A stretch of 5,682 nt of DNA from Candidatus Thiodictyon intracellulare (GTDB lineage Bacteria > Pseudomonadota > Gammaproteobacteria > Chromatiales > Chromatiaceae). Numbering within the stretch: position 1 is the first letter of the stretch; the number at the start of each line of letters is the position of its first letter. The notes under the pieces were generated by a model, which was given only the letters and a program-made list of their open reading frames with translations, was not told the origin of the DNA and did no database searches. This document shows, one piece after another, positions 1-4,905 of this stretch. Where the stretch lies: NCBI GenBank assembly GCA_016292295.1, contig JADNEJ010000114.1:1-5682 (forward strand), given 5' to 3'. A program made the position numbers and the translations under genes.

Positions 1-1
1 T

Positions 2-85
2 GAACGCTTCTTCGGGCGGGCCCACCCGGCGCTGTTTGACCAAGTGCTGGCGCACATCGACCTGCCTTCGCCAGCGCAGCGCTGA
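2..85 (+). CDS. C-terminal fragment of an unidentified protein
   Basis: The frame starting at base 2 stays open and ends at a TGA at 83-85, giving 27 residues that finish with LPSPAQR. The peptide has a plausible protein composition (ERFFGRAHPALF, then an amphipathic stretch), and about 22 of its 27 codons end in G or C, as in the clear genes downstream. The other forward frames are less convincing: one begins with a stop, and the third is Ser/Arg/Cys-rich. The gene starts outside the window. I do not recognise the family from this tail. It points away from the next gene, which is on the opposite strand, so the two converge on the intergenic region that follows. Confidence 0.4.
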   Translation, partial: ERFFGRAHPALFDQVLAHIDLPSPAQR

Positions 86-94
86 CGACCGCGG

Positions 95-137
95 CCAGTC
101 AGTTTACCTGCTCTGACGCTGGTGGCAGCGTGACTGG
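95..137. other. Nested inverted repeat downstream of the partial gene
   Basis: The arms CCAGTCA (95-101) and TGACTGG (131-137) are exact reverse complements. Inside them, ACGCTG (116-121) pairs with CAGCGT (126-131) around a GTGG loop. An alternative pairing of GTCAG (98-102) with CTGAC (113-117) is also possible. The structure starts 10 bases after the TGA of the partial gene, where a transcript end would be expected, but no T-run follows on either strand. An intrinsic terminator of standard form is therefore not supported. Confidence 0.3.
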
Positions 138-282
138 CGTGGGCGGAGTTATGATCAAGGCCGCGTATCGCACCACGAAGGAGACAGGAGGTCGAGGCTT
201 CCGCCGGTCGAAATTGCTTCTGTGCAGCCCTGATCCGGCTAACGACCATGGCAGCAAGACCAGCCATCCCTGCCGCGTTCCC

Positions 283-306
283 GTCGCGGCTGAAGCCGCT
301 CCCACA
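283..306 (-). repeat. REP-like palindromic element
   Basis: Read on the minus strand, this segment has a GTGGGAGC head followed by a GC-rich palindrome (GCGGCT, two bases, AGCCGC; arms 286-291 and 294-299). This is the layout of REP elements in gammaproteobacteria, which have a conserved GTGG or GTAG head 5' of a short hairpin and are spread by RAYT (TnpA-REP) transposases. Only one clear copy is visible here, and no RAYT gene is present. Such elements typically sit just 3' of genes, which fits its place downstream of the cation efflux gene. Family assignment is by recognition of the form only. Confidence 0.55.
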
Positions 307-308
307 GC

Positions 309-344
309 GTCGCTGCGCGACTTTCGCGGCCGGTGTGGCGGCCG
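309..344. other. Two hairpins beside the REP-like element
   Basis: GTCGC (309-313) pairs with GCGAC (317-321) around TGC. CGGCCG (327-332) pairs with CGGCCG (339-344) around a six-base loop, with TTTCG and GAAA flanking. For the leftward cation efflux gene these lie roughly 43-78 bases past the stop codon, so they could protect or end its transcript. There is no U-tract, so a rho-independent terminator is not demonstrated. They may instead be the partner hairpins of a composite REP (BIME-like) unit with the element at 283-306. Confidence 0.3.
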
Positions 345-386
345 AAACCATGATCAAGGCTTGGATTGGGCCGCAGCCGCCTCGCA

Positions 387-1340
387 TCAGGGTCGCGGGT
401 GCTGATGGACGGCGTGCCCGGTGTGAACGCTCGGTCGCGCGCTCCAACGGACCGGTTGCGCGATGGGCTCCGGTTGCAGGGTGACGTGCTCGATCCTCAG
501 GGCCCGGGCGGCGCGGCACAGGCCCTCCAGCGTCGCGGGCCAGCCCAGCAGGTCCAGGACCCGGATGTGAGCCGACAGAGCGACGCGCCGGGACGACAGG
601 GACCAGACGTGCAGGTCGTGCACCTCGGTGACCCCGGGCACCCGGGCCAGGGCCATCCCGACGGTCTCCAGGGACAGGGCGCCGGGCACGCCGTCCAGCA
701 GGGTGTGCAGGGATTCGCTGAGCAGCGACACGCTGGAGGAGAGGATCAGGCCGCAGATCAGGAGCGACAGCAAGAGATCGCTGGGCGTCCAGCCAGTGGT
801 CCAGATCACCAGGCCGGAGACGATGGCGGCCACGGACCCCAGGGCGTCGCCCATGACGTGCAGCAGAGCGCCGCGCACGTTCAGGTCCGGCTCGCCGCGA
901 GCCAGCACCCAGGTGACCACCAGGTTGATCGCCAGGCCCACGACCGCGACCGCACTCACCGTCAGGCCGTCGATCGCCCGCGGGGTCTGGAAGCGGCTCC
1001 AGGCGGCGGCGGCGATCAGGACCACCACTACCAGCATGGCCGTGGCGTTGATCAGCGCCGCCAGGGACTCGGCGTGCTCCAGGCCGTAGCTGTGGCGGGG
1101 CGAGGGCGGGCGGACCATCAGCCAGGCGGCCAGTCCCGCCAGCCCCAGGGAGGCGGCATCCGTGATCATGTGGCCGGCGTCCGCGACCAGGGCCAGGGAG
1201 CCGGACCACCAACCGGCGACGGCCTCGACCAAGGCATAGCCCAGGGTGAGGATCAGCGCCAGGCGCAGGGCCGGCAGGGACGCCGAATGGGCGTGGCCCT
1301 GGGCCTGATGGTCGGTGTGATGGTGGTGGGCGTGAGTCAT
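387..1340 (-). CDS. Cation diffusion facilitator family metal efflux protein (CzcD/ZitB type)
   Basis: An inner-membrane antiporter predicted to export Zn2+ (possibly Cd2+ or Co2+) in exchange for protons. With the start at 1340 the protein is 317 residues, normal for CzcD/ZitB. I chose ATG 1340 over an in-frame ATG at 1388 because GGAG sits five bases upstream and the protein then begins with the usual His-rich tail (H3, H5-H8, H11, H16, H18). Six membrane segments are apparent, roughly at 22-44, 48-75, 92-113, 124-147, 155-183 and 186-210. The transport-site residues are present: H57 and D61 in the second segment and H161 and D165 in the fifth, the HD-HD pattern of zinc-preferring members. 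The cytoplasmic domain carries the family HDLHVWSLS motif (241-249). The C-terminus is also His-rich (H306, H309, H312, H314). The gene is monocistronic in view and divergent from the rnf operon. Metal specificity is inferred. Confidence 0.93.
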   Translation of the reverse strand: MTHAHHHHTDHQAQGHAHSASLPALRLALILTLGYALVEAVAGWWSGSLALVADAGHMITDAASLGLAGLAAWLMVRPPSPRHSYGLEHAESLAALINATAMLVVVVLIAAAAWSRFQTPRAIDGLTVSAVAVVGLAINLVVTWVLARGEPDLNVRGALLHVMGDALGSVAAIVSGLVIWTTGWTPSDLLLSLLICGLILSSSVSLLSESLHTLLDGVPGALSLETVGMALARVPGVTEVHDLHVWSLSSRRVALSAHIRVLDLLGWPATLEGLCRAARALRIEHVTLQPEPIAQPVRWSARPSVHTGHAVHQHPRP

Positions 1341-1415
1341 TGTTGCTCCAGTCGGGACCTCGGCGGTTGCTGTCGGCCATTGTCGCACCGCCGCGGCTCC
1401 CGCTGGACATCAGAA

Positions 1416-1421
1416 TAAATA
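1416..1421 (-). promoter_or_regulatory. Possible -10 element for the cation efflux gene
   Basis: On the minus strand these bases read TATTTA, within the AT-rich patch about 75-80 bases upstream of the ATG at 1340. Upstream on that strand lie TTATTA and TTAAGC, but neither gives a good -35 match at 16-18 base spacing. The call rests on position and composition only. Confidence 0.2.
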
Positions 1422-1449
1422 GCACGTTGTTTGCTTAATAACATCATAA

Positions 1450-1473
1450 TGTGACCAGCGGATGACTGTCACA
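1450..1473. promoter_or_regulatory. Spaced inverted repeat, candidate operator
   Basis: TGTGAC (1450-1455) and GTCACA (1468-1473) are perfect reverse complements separated by 12 bases. The half-sites resemble CRP/FNR-family half-sites, but that family needs a spacing of about six between TGTGA and TCACA and here it is 14, so it is not a normal CRP site. A 6-base inverted repeat of this kind can also arise by chance in a region of this size. Confidence 0.2.
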
Positions 1474-1546
1474 CGGCTTTATGCGAAATTAATGATATCG
1501 ATACATTGCCTGCCGCTCTTCTTTGTCGTAAATTCGACGTTGTGCG

Positions 1547-1575
1547 TTGCAGCATTGTCGAAAATACTCTATTTT
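1547..1575 (+). promoter_or_regulatory. Candidate sigma70-type promoter for the rseC-rnf operon
   Basis: TTGCAG (1547-1552) and TATTTT (1570-1575) are separated by 17 bases, each matching the -35 and -10 consensus at four of six positions. Transcription would start near 1582, leaving a leader of about 100 bases before the chosen rseC start. An overlapping pair, TTGTCG (1555-1560) with TAGGTT (1578-1583), also has 17-base spacing but is weaker. No NifA or sigma54 signature (GG-N10-GC with TGGCAC/TTGCA form) was noticed. Confidence 0.3.
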
Positions 1576-1600
1576 TTTAGGTTTTCTTGAGGTTACGATC

Positions 1601-1693
1601 GTGTCAGCCTGCCTTGCGTACCCCCGCTTCCCGAGTCGCGACGCCGATCCAGGCCAGCCTCGCGTTGCATTCGGGCCGTCGGCCGATGCCTGA
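1601..1693 (+). CDS. Possible short upstream ORF (leader peptide) before rseC
   Basis: A GTG at 1601 has GAGG (1589-1592) eight bases upstream, the best ribosome binding site between the candidate promoter and rnfA. The frame runs 30 codons to a TGA at 1691-1693, overlapping the first codons of the rseC-like gene (ATG at 1686), which itself lacks a clear Shine-Dalgarno sequence. That arrangement would allow translational coupling. The peptide has no recognisable motif and third-position GC is only about 70 percent, so it may be a chance ORF. I include it because it would explain how rseC is translated. Confidence 0.2.
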   Translation: MSACLAYPRFPSRDADPGQPRVAFGPSADA

Positions 1694-2189
1694 TAAGATG
1701 CACACGCTGGACCTGGGCTCCCCCGATTTTGTCGAAGGCACCGCCCGCGTGGTGGAGATCACGGGAACGCTCGCCTGGCTGGAGCCGGAGCAAACCACGA
1801 GTTGCGGTCACTGTGCGGCGTCCGCCGCCTGCGGCGCTAAGGGCCTGGGTACGATCGCCAACCGCATCGCGGCGCGGCGCTTTGCCCTCACCGATCACCC
1901 GGGACTGCGGGTCGGCGAGCGGGTCGTGGTAGGGATACGCTCCGACGCACTCGTCAAGGCGGCGCTCACCGCCTACGCCATCCCGCTCTGCACCCTGTTT
2001 CTGGGCGGCGGACTGGCCCAGTGGGTTTGGGGCCAGGATGGCACGACCATCATGGGCGCCGTGGCCGGTCTGTTCCTGGGCCTGGGCGCGGCTCGGCTGG
2101 GGGCCGCCCGACTGTTCGCCGGCGGCACCAGCGCGCCGCGGTTCCTGCGCCGGGTGGGTCCAGCCGACTGTCAGCCGGCCCTCAAATAG
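1686..2189 (+). CDS. rseC: RseC/MucC family protein (SoxR-reducing system component)
   Basis: A small inner-membrane protein of the RseC/MucC family, 167 residues from ATG 1686. In E. coli RseC acts with the RsxABCDGE (Rnf) complex to reduce the [2Fe-2S] cluster of SoxR, and the name also refers to modulation of the sigma-E anti-sigma system. The N-terminal half carries the family cysteine motif C40-x2-C43-x5-C49 (SCGHCAASAACG), preceded by a hydrophobic strand (ARVVEITG) typical of the family start. Two membrane segments lie at roughly 91-113 and 120-140. The start is uncertain: ATG 1686 and ATG 1698 are both possible without strong ribosome binding sites, and an in-frame TTG at 1587 would add 33 residues with no family resemblance. 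The stop lies 21 bases before rnfA, so it is very likely the first gene of the rnf operon. Confidence 0.85.
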   Translation: MPDKMHTLDLGSPDFVEGTARVVEITGTLAWLEPEQTTSCGHCAASAACGAKGLGTIANRIAARRFALTDHPGLRVGERVVVGIRSDALVKAALTAYAIPLCTLFLGGGLAQWVWGQDGTTIMGAVAGLFLGLGAARLGAARLFAGGTSAPRFLRRVGPADCQPALK

Positions 2190-2210
2190 AATCAGCATAA
2201 GGTACAGGCA

Positions 2211-2792
2211 ATGCAGGAATATCTCCTTCTGATGGTGGGTGCGATTCTGGTCAACAACGTGATCTTGGCGCGCTTTCTGGGGCTATGCTCCTTCATGGGC
2301 GTGACCACCCGCGTGGATACGGCCATGGGGATGGGGCTCGCGACCACCTTCGTGATCACAGTGTCGTCGATGCTCAACTGGGCCGCGCAGGCCTACCTGC
2401 TGGAACCCTTCGGCCTGGGTTATCTGCGCACCGTCGTGTTCATTCTGGTCATCGCCGGCGCCGTCCAGTTCACCGAGATGACGGTGCGCAAGGTCTCCCC
2501 GCCACTGTTTCAGATGCTGGGCATCTACCTGCCGCTGATTACCACCAACTGCGCAGTCCTGGGCGTGGCCCTGCTGCTGATCGAGGGCCGGATGAGCTTC
2601 ATCGAGAGCACCGTTTTCGCCTTCGCCTCGTCGCTGGGCTACAGCCTGGTGATGGTGATCTTCGCCGGGCTGCGCGAGCGCCTCGCGCTGGCCGAAATCC
2701 CGCGCCTGTTCGCCGGCCCGCCGATCGGCTTCATTACAGCCGGGCTGCTCGCCCTGGCCTTCATGGGCTTCTCGGGCATCAGCACGGTCTAG
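2211..2792 (+). CDS. rnfA: Electron transport complex subunit RnfA (RsxA)
   Basis: A polytopic inner-membrane subunit of the Rnf complex, related to NqrE. At 193 residues it equals the length of E. coli RsxA as I recall it, with long identical stretches such as [16 protein letters not shown] and [15 protein letters not shown], and a shared [13 protein letters not shown] end (here ALAFMGFSG). Cys26 in FLGLCSF and Cys114 in TTNCAVLG are the conserved cysteines in RnfA/RnfE-type proteins that, in Rnf/Nqr structures, help hold an iron-sulfur cluster within the membrane between the two subunits. Six membrane helices are expected for the family. The start is supported by AAGG (2199-2202) eight bases upstream of ATG. 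It follows rseC by 21 bases and precedes rnfB by 61 bases. Confidence 0.97.
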   Translation: MQEYLLLMVGAILVNNVILARFLGLCSFMGVTTRVDTAMGMGLATTFVITVSSMLNWAAQAYLLEPFGLGYLRTVVFILVIAGAVQFTEMTVRKVSPPLFQMLGIYLPLITTNCAVLGVALLLIEGRMSFIESTVFAFASSLGYSLVMVIFAGLRERLALAEIPRLFAGPPIGFITAGLLALAFMGFSGISTV

Positions 2793-2853
2793 CCACCGAG
2801 CGCGGCGTATCCTAATTTTCGTTCTTGGTCTGCGATGAGATTGGAGGTCAACC

Positions 2854-3396
2854 ATGTTCTTGTTGCTCGCGGTCGGTAGTCTCACCGTCATCGGTGTCGT
2901 TTTGGGCGGTATCCTGGGTACGGCGGCCCGTCTCCTCGCCGTCAAGGTTGATCCGCTTGAGGCCGACCTGCAGGCCCTGCTGCCGGGCTCCCAGTGCGGT
3001 CAATGCGGCTACGTGGGCTGCGCCCAGGCGGCCAAGGCCCTCGCTGCCGGGGATGCTGCCGCCACCGCCACCCTCTGTCCCCCGGGGGGCAAGGCGACGG
3101 CCGAGGCGCTAGCCAAGCGGCTGGGGGTGTCGATCGACCTCTCCGACCATGTCGAGCGGGGGCCCGAGTATGCCGCGATCAATGAGGAACTGTGCATCGG
3201 CTGCACCCGCTGCCTCAAGGAGTGCTCGGTAGACGGCATCTTCGGTGCCACCAAACAGATGCACACGATCCTAGTCGAGTCCTGCCACGCCTGCGGCAAG
3301 TGCATCCCGGTCTGCCCAACAGATGCGATCACGATGCGCCCCATTCCGGTCACGCTGGCCACCTGGCATTGGCCCAAGCCGGCCACGGCGCATTAG
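2854..3396 (+). CDS. rnfB: Electron transport complex subunit RnfB (RsxB), ferredoxin-side Fe-S protein
   Basis: The 180-residue subunit that exchanges electrons with ferredoxin. A single N-terminal membrane anchor (about 2-25) is followed by a 4Fe-4S domain with C48, C51, C56 and C75 in the LLPGSQCGQCGYVGC context typical of RnfB. A ferredoxin-like double cluster domain follows: C114-x2-C117-x2-C120-x3-C124 and C144-x2-C147-x2-C150-x3-C154. All twelve ligands for three 4Fe-4S clusters are present. One small oddity is that the residue after C124 is Ser, where ferredoxin motifs usually have Pro; the second motif keeps its Pro155. GGAGG (2843-2847) lies six bases before the ATG. Length is close to E. 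coli RsxB (about 192). It ends 18 bases before the rnfC start. Confidence 0.97.
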   Translation: MFLLLAVGSLTVIGVVLGGILGTAARLLAVKVDPLEADLQALLPGSQCGQCGYVGCAQAAKALAAGDAAATATLCPPGGKATAEALAKRLGVSIDLSDHVERGPEYAAINEELCIGCTRCLKECSVDGIFGATKQMHTILVESCHACGKCIPVCPTDAITMRPIPVTLATWHWPKPATAH

Positions 3397-3414
3397 AATT
3401 TTGGAGTGCGAGCG

Positions 3415-4905
3415 ATGAAATTGTTTGCGATCCGCGGCGGCATCCACCCTGAATACCGCAAGGAACTGGCGAGCGACAAGGCGATCACCGCCCTGCCGAT
3501 GCCACAACGGCTGCGTATCCTGATGCATCAGCATATCGGGGCCCCGGCCCGGCTGCTGGTGGCACCGGGCGAGCGGGTCCTGAAAGGTCAGATGATCGCT
3601 CAGGGCCAGGGACCGATCTCGGCCCCCGCCCATGCCCCGACCTCCGGGTATATCGAGTCGGTGGGCGAGGTCACTGCCCCGCACGCCTCCGGCCTGCCCC
3701 AGACCGCTGTCGTCCTAGTGCCTGACGGCAAGGATGAGTGGGCGCAGTTGCCCACCCTGATCGCCGATCCCTTGGCGGCCGAGCCGCAGGCGATCCGCGA
3801 CCTGGTGGCACAGGCCGGCATCGTGGGCCTGGGCGGCGCGGCTTTCCCCGCGGTAGTGAAGTTGCACCTGGGCACCCAACGCAAGCTGGACATGCTGGTG
3901 CTCAACGGCGCCGAGTGCGAGCCCTACCTCACCTGCGACGACCGGGTGATGCGCGAGCACCCCGCCGAAGTGATCGACGGCGCCCGCATCATGGCGCACG
4001 CCTTAGGCGCACCGCTGGTGATCATCGGCATTGAAGACAACAAGCCGGAGGCCCTGGAGGCCATAACCAAGGAGGCCCGCGCCTACCCCAATGTGCAGGT
4101 GCGCCCGGTCCCGGTCCAGTATCCCATGGGCTCGGAGCGGCACTTGGTCCAGGCCCTCACCGGCCGCGAGACCCCGGCCGCCAAGCTCACCGCCGACATC
4201 GGCGCCGTGGTGCACAATGTCGCGACCGCCCAGGCCATCCACCACGCGGTGCGTTTCGGACGGCCGCTGATCGAGCGCGTTGTCACCGTGAGCGGACGTG
4301 CCGTGCGCGAGCCGCGCAACATCCTCACCCCTATCGGCGCTCCCGTCACCGCCCTGATCGACTTTTGCGGCGGCTTGGTCGGCGTACCCGCGCGCCTGGT
4401 GCAGGGCGGCCCCATGATGGGCCAGCCGCTCCCGAGCCTGGACGTGCCGGTGGTCAAGGGCACCTCCGGCATCCTGGCGCTCAACGCCGAAGAGACCGGC
4501 GCCGCCGAGGCGAGCCCATGCATCCGCTGCGGAACCTGTGTGGCCATCTGCCCCTGCGGCCTGGTGCCCCTGGAGATGGCCGCCTTCATACGCACGGACA
4601 ACCTGGACGGCGCCAACAACCTGGGCGTGACCGAGTGTCTGTCCTGCGGGAGCTGCTCCTGGGCCTGCCCCTCCCATATCCCGCTCGTGCAGTATTTCAA
4701 CTACGCGAAGGGGATGCTCAAGACCAAGGAGCGTGACCGGGCCAAGCACGAGCGCACCAAGAGCCTGGCCGAGGCTCATCGGGCGCGGCTTGAGCGAGCT
4801 GCTGCCGCCAAGGCCGCGGCCGCGGCGGCCAAGACCACCGCAACCACCAAAGGAACCCCGCCGGCCACTCGCCAGCCGCGGGCAGAGGAGCCGGCAGAGG
4901 CATGA
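3415..4905 (+). CDS. rnfC: Electron transport complex subunit RnfC (RsxC), NADH/FMN and Fe-S subunit
   Basis: The 496-residue peripheral subunit that reacts with NADH through FMN and passes electrons on through two 4Fe-4S clusters. ATG 3415 is preferred over GTG 3406 because GGAG (3403-3406) is eight bases upstream and the protein then opens with MKLFAIRGGIHP, the family start. The N-terminal part has the HAPTSGYI barrel-sandwich motif. The flavin/nucleotide-binding region shows VGLGGAAFP (137-145), NGAECEPYLT (164-173) and IGIEDNKPEA. The cluster motifs are C369-x2-C372-x2-C375-x3-C379-P and C408-x2-C411-x2-C414-x3-C418-P, followed by SHIPLVQYF. The tail after about residue 430 is Lys/Ala-rich and likely helical. 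It is far shorter than the repeat-filled tail of E. coli RsxC, but the conserved core is complete. The stop overlaps the rnfD start (ATGATGA). Confidence 0.97.
   Translation: MKLFAIRGGIHPEYRKELASDKAITALPMPQRLRILMHQHIGAPARLLVAPGERVLKGQMIAQGQGPISAPAHAPTSGYIESVGEVTAPHASGLPQTAVVLVPDGKDEWAQLPTLIADPLAAEPQAIRDLVAQAGIVGLGGAAFPAVVKLHLGTQRKLDMLVLNGAECEPYLTCDDRVMREHPAEVIDGARIMAHALGAPLVIIGIEDNKPEALEAITKEARAYPNVQVRPVPVQYPMGSERHLVQALTGRETPAAKLTADIGAVVHNVATAQAIHHAVRFGRPLIERVVTVSGRAVREPRNILTPIGAPVTALIDFCGGLVGVPARLVQGGPMMGQPLPSLDVPVVKGTSGILALNAEETGAAEASPCIRCGTCVAICPCGLVPLEMAAFIRTDNLDGANNLGVTECLSCGSCSWACPSHIPLVQYFNYAKGMLKTKERDRAKHERTKSLAEAHRARLERAAAAKAAAAAAKTTATTKGTPPATRQPRAEEPAEA

Larger units (their letters stand above)
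86..386. other. Convergent intergenic region rich in palindromes, no gene seen
   Basis: This stretch lies between the end of the rightward partial gene and the stop codon of the leftward cation efflux gene. Both strands have open frames here, but their translations are Arg/Pro/Gly-rich, lack recognisable motifs and have no good ribosome binding sites, so I do not call a gene. It holds a nested hairpin near 95-137, a REP-like palindrome at 283-306, two further hairpins at 309-344, and an 11-base direct repeat (ATGATCAAGGC at 151-161 and 350-360). The make-up fits a spacer between convergent transcripts. Confidence 0.6.
1341..1685. promoter_or_regulatory. Divergent control region between the cation efflux gene and rseC-rnf
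   Basis: About 345 bases with no confident gene. Bases 1411-1600 are markedly AT-rich compared with the surrounding DNA, as expected for promoters serving both directions. The AT-rich part contains a spaced inverted repeat (1450-1473), the 8-base palindrome TATCGATA (1496-1503) and a T7 run (1572-1578). From about 1600 to 1685 the sequence turns GC-rich again. That part may be a 5' leader, a short upstream ORF or, less likely, an N-terminal extension of the RseC-like protein. Confidence 0.6.

Noticed and set aside
151..360. Pair of ATGATCAAGGC sequences (151-161 and 350-360) as att sites or transposon ends
   Set aside because: They are only 11 bases long with unrelated flanks, no transposase or integrase lies between, and no target-site duplication is apparent. 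Chance or residual repeat decay is enough.
130..405. Open frames in the first intergenic region (130-405, 248-484 plus; 99-305 minus)
   Set aside because: No plausible ribosome binding site, composition unlike protein, and they run over palindromes and the end of the cation efflux gene.
366..1418. Long open frame on the plus strand, 350 codons
   Set aside because: It lies fully antisense to the cation efflux gene. Its translation is a Gln/Gly/Asp-rich low-complexity string, typical of the shadow of a GC-rich membrane protein gene.
1450..1473. CRP/FNR binding site
   Set aside because: The half-sites TGTGA and TCACA are present, but 14 bases separate them instead of about six, so the known protein family would not bind in its usual way. 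Kept only as a generic inverted repeat.
1535..1578. Rho-independent terminator in the divergent region
   Set aside because: An imperfect stem (about 1535-1543 with 1552-1560) is followed by a T7 run, but 11 bases separate them and the stem has a mismatch and wobbles. The position also suits a promoter better than a terminator.
2283..2945. 220-codon minus-strand open frame across rnfA and the start of rnfB
   Set aside because: The translation is Arg/His/Gln-rich with no motif, and it overlaps two certain genes. It is a shadow frame.
4003..4779. 258-codon minus-strand open frame inside rnfC
   Set aside because: Antisense shadow of a gene whose motifs are unmistakable.
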